The notes under the pieces were generated by a model, which ran no database searches, was not told the origin of the DNA, and saw only the letters and a list, made by a program, of their open reading frames with translations. Positions 9,962 to 20,678 of a stretch of 64,000 bases of DNA are shown in pieces. Source of the DNA: Lithodes maja (lineage: Eukaryota > Arthropoda > Malacostraca > Decapoda > Lithodidae); the NCBI GenBank assembly GCA_037953745.1, contig JBAKBP010006595.1, forward strand, positions 44,709-108,708. The letters are read 5' to 3'. The stretch's first letter is position 1, and each line of letters opens with the position of its first letter. A program made the translations under genes and the position numbers.

Positions 9962-12900
9962 CTACCCAGGATCATATACCCTTGAACGACCATCTGCAAC
10001 CACGTTATCACAACCGGCAATATGGCGTATGTCCAGGTTATATACCAATAACCTTAGTGACCACCTGGTCAGCCTCATACTCCGATTGTGAAACTGGTCC
10101 AAGATCTTGAGAGGGTGATGATCTGGGTAAACTACAACGACCGGACCATAGGCTGGAACATAGACCTCGAAATGCCCCAGCGCATTATCGTCCTTTACAC
10201 TTTCATTCATGAGGTTCTGAAACGTTGCTAGTGCATTCTTAAGTCCGTCAGGCATAACATTGCACTGGTAGGTACTCCCGTCCACAACAAAACCACATAC
10301 CTCTTTAGCACGCTCGGACAAAGTTACAAGCAACGACCACTCACGACATTCCTTATCCCTCAGACCCTTCGTCCACACGTAATCCAGCTCTGCTTGCACC
10401 ATAGGCTGTCGAGCAGGATTTATACGGTAGGGAATTAAACTGAGCCTTGCACTATCTCCAGCCTGCATGTCGGATTCTACCCCGTACATCAGGCCTGGAG
10501 AAGCAACAAACATGCGAAAGTACTGCCATAGCCTAGTAAATAACTGCCTTGCACTGTCTCCACGAACAACATGCCTAGTGACCTCCCACAACCCAGCCGA
10601 GACCGCAGCTTCTAACCTGTAGTCTCCCTCCTTCTCCACCTTCGTCCCTAGAACAGCCAGGTCATGAGAGGGACAATCAGTACCACCCGTGCAGTCACTC
10701 CCACAGTTCATTATTGCTAAGGCTTCCCCGCCGATACCGTACATGCGCACCCCCGCATTCCTTGTGACGACATCTGCCTGCGCAGCATCACCGCTTTCAG
10801 CGACATGGCCAGATACAGTCGGTCTATGGTAGGGCTGTTGCATTAGACTAGAGCAGCATTGGGAGGCTATGCGACGACCGGGCACTGCGATACCACAGCC
10901 GACCTTACCAATCTGCTCAATGTCCTCCTTTTGACCACCACCCTTGGCAGCCATGGGTCGACCCTGACCTGGCAACCATGCCAAAGCCTCGTCGCCCACC
11001 TTAAACCACCGAAACAACGAGGCTAACGGTCTTTCAACAGTCACGTGACCTGCCCGTGGAACATCTTGCACCGCCCGAGTTGTGAGACTCAGGGGCTCGG
11101 CACGACCAGTGGGGTATGAACCGAGCTGGTGCTGGAGTGCTGCACACTGCTGCTCAGGCAGGTGCTCTAGCGCTTCCACAGCCACCAGACTCGTGTCCCC
11201 CGCCCACGGCTCCGCCGAGACATAACAATCCCTTCTCTTCTCCACCTGTGCCCTACTACCCCCCTCTCCTTCTCCACCTTGGCCGCGGCAGACCAACGCA
11301 GGGACAGCAGGATGCTCAGGTGGTTGCCTCACAAACTCCTCCAACAGGTTCACATGACATGCTTCCCCGTCCTCGTGTTTAATCTCGACAGCACCATTAC
11401 CACACTTCTGAACTTCCGGATCCTCCACCTGCAGTTTACAAATATCTGAGGGAACCAACCTGTCTAGATGCTTCCGAAGCAACCCAAGTCCTCCCCCAAT
11501 ATCAAACTGAGCAACCCTTTTTTCTCTCCGTGTGTAACGTTGCTGCCTCGGAGTCTCTTCCTGCCCTACCTCCTCACTAGCTGTGACAGGTCCTGGGGCC
11601 TCTCCAGACTCTAACATAGGGGCCAATACTGAATCACCCAGGAGAGCCGCCGAGTCAAAACTCTTAAAACCAACTCTAGCTTTAGCCTCCTCCTGTTGAT
11701 CGTTCCTCTGCTGGTCTGAAGACGGAGGACTAGGCTGTGACACTTTAGCTGCCCGAGCTCGGGTGACAGCACACGCCATGGGTTGTGCCTGGCACCGCTC
11801 GACACACTCTTGCTCTTCCCTACTCACGTCGGCCGTCCTCTCGGCAACGACTAAGGGTAGAACCTCAGAAGCGGGCATTGCAAAGTCGTTGCCGAGAAGA
11901 AGGTCGACGCCCTCCACTGGCAGTTTCTCCACAATCCCGACATCCAATTCACGTGCCACACCATCCACCTCCAACTCCAACCGCACCAGCGGGTATGACC
12001 GAGTTGCATTAATACCCTGCACCACTACCACCCGAGCCGCATTTATAGGGTAGCCAGTCAAGTTATTCATCAGAGTCTGGGAAGCACCTGTATCACGCAA
12101 GACCTCTACTCCATGCTTGCGCCCCGCCCACATCACGCAACCCCGTCCTCTATGGTCGCAAAAAACATCCTGAGCAGGGTTCGAGCCTCCCAGGTGCTTC
12201 TGCATTGGCTGTGCCTCAGCCTCTGACGAACTGCCCCGGGCAAACTCAGAAAACTTCGAAGACACACCAATGTTGCAGGCCAAAGACACAGCTGCTGTAG
12301 GTGGTTTGCTAGGACAGACTCTTGCAAAGTGCCCCTTTTCATGACAATGATAACACTCCAACTCCCCTCTGGGCTTCCCTTGGTACTGGGAAGGGCCCGG
12401 CCCCTTCTTAAATGGGACGGTGCTAGTCTTGTGGTCAGTCTTGGTATCATAGCTCTTGTACTTGTTTGCATAAGGTATATCACTAACTCGGGGGGGTGGG
12501 GCATCACGCCCCTTGTTACCTGCCTCACTACGCTGGGCAGACCCGCACCCACGAATTAGTGATAGCCGGAGGTCAGCCATCTCAGCTGCCTCCTGTAGAG
12601 TTTTAGGGTTCTTTTCTTTAATAGTTAAAGTCATATCTGCACCAGTACACTTATAAAACTGCTCGAGCAGAAACAGCTCAGTCAACTGTTCGGCCGTCTC
12701 AGCTTTCTCAGAACGTGTCCAGTTAGCAAGTGCATCTTTTAAGTCCCGGGCATGTTCAAGAAAGGTCGCCTCCCTAGTCTTCGTAACACCCCGAAACTTC
12801 AATCGATATGTTTCTGGTTGCAACTCGTATGCCCGTAGGACAGCTCTCTTCAATACTGGGTAGTCAATGCAAGACTCTAAAGGCAGTGCATCATAAGCCT

Positions 12901-13780
12901 TCAGACCCTTAGCCGTAAGTCTTGAGGAGACCAGAGCTGCCCACTTCTCTTCAGGCCAATTATGCTCCCTACACTTCTTCTCAAAACGATTAAAAAATTC
13001 TGTGACTTCAGTTTCACTAAATGCCGGCACCAACTTGACTAAGTGGGACAAGGACTGTTCTCTTACTTGGCCCTCACGGCCCATCCGAGTCCCTGTCGAC
13101 TCTGCACGAGTCTTATCTAAATCTATTTGAGCACAATATTTCTCTGAGTCGTACCTAAGCTCAGCCTCGTGCCTCCTAATCTCAGCCTCAATCTCCTTCT
13201 CCTGCTTCCTACTCTCATTCTCCTGCCTTCTGGTCTCATTCTCCTGCCTTCTGGTCTCAGCCTCAATTTTAGCAAGCTCAAGTTTAGATATCATATCTGG
13301 AGACAGGCAGGAAGAGGGAGCTGCCACTACTGAAGGAGGGGGGGCAAGAACTGGGGAACCACCATACGCACCGCCCGAGGGCACTCCAATCTTCCAATTC
13401 TCATCCCTCTGTGGGAGAGTGCTAACCTCCGGCAACTGAGTGGACGGCACTGTGGGAGTCGAGTGAGAGGGGATCTGGGGAGGAACCCCCCCAAACGCCC
13501 TCTCCTCCGAAACCCCATGTCGCCCACGCAACACCCAGGAAATCAGCTCCCCCTTGGACATCCCTCCTACATTGGATAGACCCAAAACCTTGGCTATCAG
13601 GTGCAAGCCATAAACATTCACCCCAGTCAGCCTCTCCTCCGTCACGTGGTACCGCTTACTCACAAAAAGTCTAGCATCCTCCTCACTAGTTACTAACGGC
13701 ACCTCCTCAAATGGCATCTCTCGCTCCTCGTCAGTACTAGGGCACGACATACTGAAGTTCACAAAAAATTCTCGAGACAA
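9962..13780 (-). CDS. gag-pro: gag-protease fused to integrase/RT/RNase H remnants (element B)
   Basis: A 1272-codon continuous frame. Residues 20-90 form a helical N-terminal domain of SAP-like appearance; 100-160 are Pro/Ser rich; 165-225 form a charged coiled coil with repeated RRQEN units; 240-410 are the capsid-like region. The CCHC knuckle is C476, C479, H484, C489 and the protease motif DTGA is 563-566. After about residue 808 the sequence jumps to the linker that in element A lies between integrase and RT, so the integrase HHCC and DD35E regions are gone. Residues 926-950 resemble the integrase C-terminus but are out of order. From 1115 on there are short RT pieces: the motif A aspartate and YLDD are both missing. 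A C-terminal RNase H piece (1201-1265) lacks its first acidic residues. The protein may still make particles and protease, but RT and integrase cannot be active. The start ATG at 13780 follows a short leader and the primer site. Confidence 0.9.
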   Translation of the reverse strand: MSREFFVNFSMSCPSTDEEREMPFEEVPLVTSEEDARLFVSKRYHVTEERLTGVNVYGLHLIAKVLGLSNVGGMSKGELISWVLRGRHGVSEERAFGGVPPQIPSHSTPTVPSTQLPEVSTLPQRDENWKIGVPSGGAYGGSPVLAPPPSVVAAPSSCLSPDMISKLELAKIEAETRRQENETRRQENESRKQEKEIEAEIRRHEAELRYDSEKYCAQIDLDKTRAESTGTRMGREGQVREQSLSHLVKLVPAFSETEVTEFFNRFEKKCREHNWPEEKWAALVSSRLTAKGLKAYDALPLESCIDYPVLKRAVLRAYELQPETYRLKFRGVTKTREATFLEHARDLKDALANWTRSEKAETAEQLTELFLLEQFYKCTGADMTLTIKEKNPKTLQEAAEMADLRLSLIRGCGSAQRSEAGNKGRDAPPPRVSDIPYANKYKSYDTKTDHKTSTVPFKKGPGPSQYQGKPRGELECYHCHEKGHFARVCPSKPPTAAVSLACNIGVSSKFSEFARGSSSEAEAQPMQKHLGGSNPAQDVFCDHRGRGCVMWAGRKHGVEVLRDTGASQTLMNNLTGYPINAARVVVVQGINATRSYPLVRLELEVDGVARELDVGIVEKLPVEGVDLLLGNDFAMPASEVLPLVVAERTADVSREEQECVERCQAQPMACAVTRARAAKVSQPSPPSSDQQRNDQQEEAKARVGFKSFDSAALLGDSVLAPMLESGEAPGPVTASEEVGQEETPRQQRYTRREKRVAQFDIGGGLGLLRKHLDRLVPSDICKLQVEDPEVQKCGNGAVEIKHEDGEACHVNLLEEFVRQPPEHPAVPALVCRGQGGEGEGGSRAQVEKRRDCYVSAEPWAGDTSLVAVEALEHLPEQQCAALQHQLGSYPTGRAEPLSLTTRAVQDVPRAGHVTVERPLASLFRWFKVGDEALAWLPGQGRPMAAKGGGQKEDIEQIGKVGCGIAVPGRRIASQCCSSLMQQPYHRPTVSGHVAESGDAAQADVVTRNAGVRMYGIGGEALAIMNCGSDCTGGTDCPSHDLAVLGTKVEKEGDYRLEAAVSAGLWEVTRHVVRGDSARQLFTRLWQYFRMFVASPGLMYGVESDMQAGDSARLSLIPYRINPARQPMVQAELDYVWTKGLRDKECREWSLLVTLSERAKEVCGFVVDGSTYQCNVMPDGLKNALATFQNLMNESVKDDNALGHFEVYVPAYGPVVVVYPDHHPLKILDQFHNRSMRLTRWSLRLLVYNLDIRHIAGCDNVVADGRSRVYDPG

Positions 13781-13963
13781 AAGTGTTAAACTCCCTTATG
13801 TAAGCACTAATTACTAAATTAACTGGAGTCTCTTAAATGCTCTCCTAATTGCCTTACAAAAAAAAATATTCTTCAATATGTACGCTAAAGTACGAACAAA
13901 CAAATGTTGTACAACTCTGCAAAAAATTATACTGTTCACAAAATCCTAAGCAAGGTCGCCATT
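13781..13963 (-). promoter_or_regulatory. Leader and tRNA primer-binding site of element B
   Basis: In element direction the 5' LTR ends at 13964. A few bases later comes TGGCGACCTTGC (13962-13951), complementary to a tRNA 3' end ...GGTCGCCA, a normal position and form for a minus-strand primer site. The tRNA species cannot be fixed by eye; an Arg-type acceptor end is one candidate. The remaining ~150 bases are AT-rich leader up to the ATG at 13780. Confidence 0.7.
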
Positions 13964-15807
13964 TGTTACGACCGGGCACTCGGGTACACTAGGGCTCTTA
14001 CACAGGACTCGAGTATGGCTCGCTGCCACAACGGAAACACACGATCCCAACCCCAGAGTACTGCCAGCCGAACAAAAAACGCCACTACCCTCCAGAGTTC
14101 TATCTGCTATAACGGGGTATACAAGAACTCGGTACTAGCGTTTCACACAACAGACTAATAACAAGACGGGAGTTATCTAGTCTGGTCAACAATCAAACAA
14201 AGAAGAAAGTACTACAACACTAAAGAATAGTGTTGGCCGAAGCCGAAGTAATCCACCCTTGAACTAAGAACTTAAGAAGTCCTCCACCCTCTACTTCGGA
14301 TCGGCACTATTACGTTACGTTAAACAATAGTCCTCGAGCATCAAGCAAGGAATCTTCTGATAAGTTAGATGCTTCTCGAATACTCATAAGAAGTAAGTAT
14401 CGGATTTTGAACAGCAATTTAATGAATAACTCACTGGTAATTAAAGGCTTTAAATTGACATAAGAAGAATTATAAGAATAAGCAATAGGATATGGCAAAC
14501 ATTAAGAAGAAGTACTCCGACAATGCACTGGCAATAGCCTACTAAGATTGTGCTCGTGGGCCACTAATCTCTGAAGTAGCTAAGCGTGCCACACATGAAA
14601 TCAATAGTGCATAAACAATAACATACATAAGGAGAAGCTTCAATACTATGCTGTATCTGCTGGTCGAGCAAAGTCTAGCTGGGATACATAAGGTTAAGAG
14701 ACAATGGCTGAGCAAGCGGCTCGTAGCCTAGCGAGGTCCTTAAGACTGTGCGGCCAAATTACGTTAATTGACGGGATGCTCTCTTGAGAGATCCAGATCA
14801 CTAGTATCTGGTTCTCTCCTGGCGATCCTCTCAAAGTCAAGCAAATGAGATAGCACAGTGTTGGGTGGCGGAGGCAAAAGCCCTCACTCGCAACACCGTG
14901 CTAAACTCCCACGGTACACAGTCAGAAAGACCACCTAGGCGTTCCACGTCTCCGTTGCAATTGTACTGGTTCAACCGCAACCTAGTACTCATAGGAAATC
15001 ACAACTCAGAAACCCTATCCCAGTCTAGCATTGCCTAAACCAGCAGAAAACAGGAACATGAATAATCGCACACAGGGAAATGCATATACGAGTGCAACAA
15101 ACATCAATCAATCCTATTCTAGTTAACCCTTCCAAAAATAGGCTATCTAACAGGCACTTATCTCGTGAGAACTCAAGCGATAATACTTTGGCTGACTAAA
15201 TCTGCACCAAAGGGGTCATTGGTTAAAAAGGGACGAGAAGAGAAGAAGATAGGCTGTTCAGAGAGTAGAGAAAGTTCACATCAGTCGGAAGAATATGGAT
15301 AGTTGCAAGGGATATGAGAAGTCGCTCTGCCTGATGAGTTCTGAAGAATGGTGGCAAGAACCTCTCTTTTTATACTCGGCCCTCTAGCGGCATATCTCAA
15401 ACTACTTAAGGACCGCCCACTAGCAATCGTTACGTAATATTCTCTCTCAATCTGGGATCGACAAAGGATTTCCCACGCGCTTGATGAGGGAGGAAGGAGG
15501 AGGGAGGAGGGAGTGAGGCCTACACACCTCGTGGCGCGCTCACTGGCCGTCGTTACATAACTCTCTCTCTCATCATTGTATATAAGTCCCACACACAATA
15601 CTTATATCTAATGATATAAAATAGAACTCGTTGACTTAGAAGAAAACAAAATACATAATGATAATACTTATAGTACAACGGTTCACATAAACTGAGTTAG
15701 GAAACTCTACACAGACTACAGCCAAAGTTCCTGCCCTGACGATCCTAGCGAGAGTGGGGCCTGACTGGGCGTTCTGTACAGCATGCTCATACTCGACATG
15801 CGTCACA
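13964..15807 (-). repeat. 5' LTR of element B
   Basis: Upstream LTR in element direction, 1844 bp, nearly identical to 7634-9477. A TATAAAAAG box at 15366-15374 (minus strand) is a plausible core promoter element. Flanked on the right by TGTT (15808-15811), the second half of the target duplication. Confidence 0.93.
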
Positions 15808-15851
15808 TGTTCGCTCGTGGCTTCTGTGGTGGGCTTCTTGTTCTGGGGCAT
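15808..15851 (-). other. N-terminal piece of the small ORF split by element B
   Basis: ATG at 15851-15849 and 14 codons running into the target duplication; in phase with 7503-7633 across the insertion. See that entry. Function unknown. Confidence 0.25.
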
Positions 15852-15869
15852 TTTATGATTAATTGAATA

Positions 15870-15931
15870 AAGTACACAATGACATTACTGGTCATGCATA
15901 AAGTACACAATGACATTACTGGTCATGCATA
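15870..15931. repeat. Two perfect 31-bp tandem repeats
   Basis: The unit beginning AAGTACACAATGACATTACT occurs twice in direct, adjacent copies (15870-15900 and 15901-15931). Each unit holds a short imperfect palindrome (ATGACATTACTGGTCAT). Confidence 0.9.
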
Positions 15932-15966
15932 AAGGAATGGCGAGACAGGTAATAATTTTGATAAAG

Positions 15967-16172
15967 GCGGTGTCACAGGAGCGATTTTTCCGTCAATTTT
16001 TACGATCAATTGTTGTCTGACAGCTATAAAATTTAAGTCTCGAATAAATTAAGCTACCTAACATAATCTACCTTCGATCTAGTTTCCGATTACAAAGCGA
16101 AAAGCCTCAAAATAGTAAGAGCACAAACTTGCTCATGGAAAATTGACGGAAAAAGCGCTCGTGGGAAGCCGC
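15967..16172. mobile_element. MITE with GTGTCAC...GAGCG terminal repeats, copy 1
   Basis: Left end GCGGTGTCACAGGAGCGATT; right end AAAAAGCGCTCGTGGGAAGC, an inverted match of about 30 bases that includes TTTTTCCGTCAATTTT. The interior is AT-rich and non-coding. It abuts the next copy directly. Confidence 0.65.
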
Positions 16173-16705
16173 TGTCACACGAGCGCTTTTTCCATCAATT
16201 GTCCATAAGTATGTTTTTCTGGAATTATTTCTGGACATTTTCGCACTGGTATCGGTAACTAGACTGAAAGTAGAATATTTAAGGGGAGATATCGACTTGA
16301 GGGATTTTTTTTCTGGACCCCTTTCTCCCTCATGTTTAGCCCCGTTGCTTTTGATATTTTAAAACAGTCGCCCCATTAGTTTGGCGATTTTAAGAACTTT
16401 CGCCCCATTTCCGTCAATTTTAAGACCTTTCGTGCAATTTAAGTGTCGATTTTATCCTGGCGAGCGATAGCGAGCCTGTTATTTAAGAGGAACCGGCTTT
16501 TAGCCGGGACATTTTTCTACCGAAAAATGTAAAAATTTATCTTGAAAGGGGCTCAAGGGGGTGTAATCTTAAGCTTGATGGATATCTAGAGACCAAACTA
16601 AAAACCTCCCCTTAAGGCGGCTAAATTCTGATAAACTGTAATTATTTAAGCTTCCAGACCATAATTGCCCTTTAAAAATTGCTCGAAAAAGTGCTCGTGT
16701 GACAC
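16173..16705. mobile_element. MITE with GTGTCACACGAGCG ends, copy 2, hosting another MITE
   Basis: Left end TGTCACACGAGCGCTTTTTC; right end GAAAAAGTGCTCGTGTGACA. A separate TTAA-bounded element (16279-16615) is nested inside. No transposase sequence is present. Superfamily not determined. Confidence 0.65.
16279..16615 (+). mobile_element. TTAAGGGGAG-family MITE (family 1)
   Basis: Begins TTAAGGGGAGATATCG and ends AACCTCCCCTTAA: inverted ends overlapping a TTAA. The interior has the family core: a CCTGGCGAGCGATAGCGAGC block, a CCGGCTTTTAGCCGG hairpin and TTTTTCTACCGAAAAAT. Nested in the MITE at 16173-16705. At least eleven relatives lie elsewhere in the window in both orientations. Confidence 0.8.
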
Positions 16706-18006
16706 TGCTTTGACACCACCATAACTCTCATATCTCGAATCAAGGAAGGGGATAGAGCGTAGCCTACACGATGATCCAGACCAGATGGCTGGAGTAAAGT
16801 AGGAAAGCAGAGCAATTGGACATCGATAGTACAAGTTGAGAAGTGAGAAGTAAAGTAGAAGATTGAAAGTTCTGGGGCTCAACAAGTTGCAACACACACG
16901 ACGATTTACATTGCAAGGTATACATAATGTCGACTACTGATACGAACTTGGTCTAAGTCTCCCTATGAATGTCTTTAAACACGACCATTAAGATATTTTT
17001 TCCTCCCCTCCCCCCCCCCCCCCATCCCAGCGATATTTTTCAGCAGTCCCTTCCCCCTTTGATGAATTTAGGCATTCATTTGTCTGTCTATCTTTATATC
17101 TTTCCATCATGTCTATCTATCTTTTCCATCTATCTATCTATCTATATATCTATCTCTATTGTATATATGTAAACAGTTATTAATTTTGTGTAGCTTGGTA
17201 TGAAATACAAAATTGAGTCTTAGTCTTGAATCTATTTTGTCCGTCCATCCATCTATCCATCTATCTATCAACCTATTTGTTAATTTAACTGTTGATATAT
17301 TTAAGCTTATAAATATGTATATAAGCCTATTTATATTTCATACTACGATGCTTTGAAATATATACTGGCGGTTTTAAAAGGGAAGTTACTATTTTCTCAC
17401 ATTTTCCTAAACTCTGCAGACTGTTCGGTGTAAATATATTTGTAACTCAGTTTGGTCTGAAGAGTAATGTTGATATACAGTATAGTAAGCAAACAAGCAT
17501 TCTTTCTCTCTCTCTCTCTCTCAGCCTATATGGCTGATCCATTATTTGAAGTGGATAGATATGGGAATGGAACTCGGGAAAAAGCTTGAATTATAAATAT
17601 TTCTCTAACGTCTCGAGCCAAAAGATAGATTGAGATATATTTTAATTATATTTTATTAAGCGTTATTTCCACATAACGATTTTGATAAGCTAATTTGTTT
17701 TTATCTTGTGTCGCCCCTGTTTTGGTTAACTTAGTTTGCGAGTTTTACATTATAATAAAAACTTTGATTGGTGTTGGTTCCTCCTATGCTGCATAAAATC
17801 GTCTCATGTTAGCAAGAAAATATTTTAAAAATATACCATGTGAAATGACTGGAGTATGGAGAGAACATTTGTCTCGTCTTTCCATCTCCTTTAGCTAATT
17901 TTTCATTCTTCTTGTCTATAAACCAATAATTACTTATGAAAACGTAATATTAAAAGAAAAACACTGTCGTACTGAACAACTTGCAATAATCCTTCATATA
18001 TAAAAC

Positions 18007-18008
<2 letters not shown>
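16706..18008. other. Gene-free AT-rich tract with short simple repeats
   Basis: No coding or element signature seen. Contains a C run (about 17009-17023), ATCT-type repeats (17060-17275) and a short CT run (17505-17522). Confidence 0.6.

Positions 18009-18099
<91 letters not shown>
18009..18099. repeat. (GA)n microsatellite, ~90 bp
   Basis: Uninterrupted GA dinucleotides directly visible. Confidence 0.98.
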
Positions 18100-18100
<1 letters not shown>

Positions 18101-18280
18101 CCTCATAATGTACTTCCTTCCCTCTCATTTAACACAATTGTTTCTTCTCTTCTTGTCTCCCTACCGCGTTATGAATGTTTATTCTTAAGATAAGCCGGGG
18201 AGATAGGGGGAAGGAGAGATAACAATGGTTAGTGGAAGGCAAAATGGGAGGGATGCGGAGATAGCGGGTAGATGGATGAA

Positions 18281-19177
18281 GGTTGTGTTCCTCAGGGTTC
18301 TGTCCTATGTCAAGTTATTTTTGTAATATTTATTAATGATCTCAACTGTATCTCTATTCATATCCACTCCTGAACTGATGACTACCTTACATTATTCAAC
18401 TAGATTTACACAACGACCCACCAATGCAGTTACTTTAAACCTCACATGATGAAGTAATAGCACAACTACCTTTTGATCTACTAACTATACCATCTGGGGC
18501 AGAGAAACCTTGTTGCTTAAATGCTTCCAAAACCCAATTTCTCCATCTATCTACCCGTCACAATCTTCCACATGCCTATCCTTTACTCTTCACACTGCAC
18601 AAATCAACCCTTCATCCTCTGTCAATATTCTTGGTATTTCTTCTTCTTGTGACCTTTCTTGGAAAAATCATATTACCACTCTTGTTAGTTATGCTCAACC
18701 GGGTCCATGGGTTCTCCACCCCCGCAAAGCTTCTTGCTCTGGACAAGGACATTGTGCGCTCTTGTATCGAGTACTGTTCACTGGGGAGGTTCCACCTGTA
18801 CTGCATTTCTAGAAAGGGTAGAGTAAAAATAATGTCTTATCAACTCACCTCTTTTTACAAATTCTCTACAATCTCTCTCTACATACAGCAATGTCGCATC
18901 TATTTCACACTTCTACTGCTATTACAATAATCATTGTTCTTCAGAGCTTTCCCAGTATATACCTCCTCATTTACGGAGCATAGGCGGCACCTGCATTTGA
19001 GCACACTCCCATCACTATGCTGTTCAACCTCCTCTTTAACCCAAGAGTGAACTGATTTTCCCAATCTTTCTTCCATTCAACAAGTCAACTTTGGAACTCT
19101 CTCCCTCATCATATGATTTAGACAGCATCAAGCTCCGAGTATCCAGGCATTTTGACTCTAACGTACCTTTAATTTGA
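18281..19177 (+). pseudogene. Relic of the Jockey-like LINE, RT 3' part
   Basis: Nucleotide-level match to the 28.7-31.7 kb LINE, from the GTTCCTCAGGGTTCTGTCCT block (RT motif with Pro-Gln-Gly) to the C-terminal CCAGGCATTTTGACTC. Stops and indels break every frame and the catalytic YADD region is damaged. The 3' boundary is set by loss of similarity after TTTAATTTGAG. Clearly an old copy. Confidence 0.8.
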
Positions 19178-19205
19178 GTCTCATTTATTATTTTTTCTTT
19201 TTATT

Positions 19206-19241
19206 GGGGGGGGGGGGAGGGAGGGGGGGGGGGGGGGGGGC
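19206..19241. repeat. Poly(G) tract
   Basis: About 36 bases of G with two A interruptions. It starts soon after the LINE relic. Confidence 0.95.
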
Positions 19242-19374
19242 AATTTAAATAGACAGCTTTGCCTTTCATCTCCTTCATAGGCAAAGAAACACAATATGTA
19301 GATAGATGCTGTAGACAAATGGATAAAAAGGTAGTCGAATTACGGCTGAGAGTAAACACATTATATATATATAT

Positions 19375-19387
19375 GAGAGAGAGAGAG

Positions 19388-19458
<71 letters not shown>

Positions 19459-19459
19459 G
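19375..19459. repeat. Interrupted (GA)n microsatellite
   Basis: GA dinucleotides with AGGAG and AAGAG interruptions; it produces artificial Arg/Glu or Leu/Ser frames. Confidence 0.95.
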
Positions 19460-19958
19460 ATGGGGAGGGAGGAAGCAGAAGGACACAATAGTGCAGATAC
19501 AAGTCATGTATGTCTTAGTAGCTGGACTTTTAAGTTGAGAGGTAGAGTTTATAAGTAAGAGTGGTGTTGTTGGGTGGGAGGAGGGACGGCGGCTGACAGA
19601 GGACAGATGATCATAGAAGAGATTCATTCGTGGTCGTCCCCTAAGGATTAGGGCGTCTGGCAATGGATATATTGATACGTAAAAACAATTTTGACTGCAA
19701 ATTCCATATTAAAATATGTCAAGACTTCAACTAATTGATACAATTTACAGCCGGCATCACAAACTAGAAAAACATACATAATACACAAAATATAAAGATA
19801 ACAAGGAACTGGGGTTCTCGCGAAGAGGTTCGTCTTTATGTTCTTCCTGATTAATGTTAGCGTAATAAACCTGGAGGGCTAGTAGCCTATCCAATTATAT
19901 TATAATAGTTAATAATACAAACAGAAACTTTACCTTGAAAAGGTATACAGGAAAACAA

Positions 19959-20018
<60 letters not shown>

Positions 20019-20342
20019 TATGCGTGCGTGTGTGCCACAACAAAATAAATAAAATTAAATAAATAGGCCTCTATTTGTCAAACTTCAAACAAAGAGTCGA
20101 GTGAATATGCCTTTAAAAAGCGAAAACGATGAAGGCCAAATAGGCTTTTTTCAGCGGGCGGAAACTTATGAACAGGAAATATAAATCCGTAGAGAACAAA
20201 ATTAATCATTGTGTTAAAAAAAAAAAAAACAGTAGACAGCCCAATAATGTTTACCTCCCACTATATTTAATATTTTTCGTATTATTTTCTTTTCTAGATC
20301 TCTAGAAACCCACTACATTCCCCATCTTTTCTATCGCCCCTT
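19460..20342. other. Gene-free tract with (TA)n at 19961-20014
   Basis: No gene seen. Holds a ~54-bp TA run and, near 19800-19830, a short piece (GGAACTGGGGTTCTCGCGAA) of a dispersed repeat also found at 34540, 36780, 44990 and 53700. Confidence 0.6.
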
Positions 20343-20451
20343 AACCCTTTGAATATTATGACGCATTTTGACAGTATATTCTGGCTGTTATCAGACGATT
20401 ATATACAATTTAGGAAGGATCTGTCGGATTTATAAGGGTAGTGAATATCTC

Positions 20452-20678
20452 AATTGACCACTTTCGAGTTTCAAGCTATAAGGAAGTTAGAGCTATAAAC
20501 ATTGATATCAAATAGAAATACAATAATAATGTAACTTTTGTATGGATAATAGTAATGTTGTATTTTGTTTTAATTATTTATGAATGTACTATGACTTTAT
20601 TTTAGCTGGTAATTCTGGTAAATATCTATGTCTACAGCTCCAACTTCCTTATAGCCTGAAACTCGCAAGTGGTCAATT
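20452..20678. mobile_element. MITE with long inverted ends (AATTGACCACTT family)
   Basis: Left arm begins AATTGACCACTTTCGAGTTT; right arm ends CTCGCAAGTGGTCAATT. Arms match for roughly 70 bases, including CTATAAGGAAGTT. The interior is AT-rich. Partial relatives occur at 43655-43865 and 44178-44396. The segment just left (20343-20450) is half of another small repeat beginning TTAACCCTTTGA. Confidence 0.75.

Larger units (their letters stand above)
7634..15807 (-). mobile_element. Complete non-autonomous Gmr1-type LTR element B
   Basis: An 8174-bp element on the minus strand bounded by two 1844-bp LTRs (TGTGACGC...CGTAACA in element direction) and a 4-bp TGTT target duplication at 7630-7633 and 15808-15811. 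Internal parts, in element order, are a primer-binding site, a leader, one long ORF, a 3' tract and a polypurine tract. The two LTRs match at the same offset (6330) with no indel and three substitutions seen by eye (7907/14237, 8907/15237, 9098/15428), so insertion is recent. The enzymatic part is mostly deleted, so it must have relied on proteins from a relative such as an intact form of element A. Confidence 0.93.
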
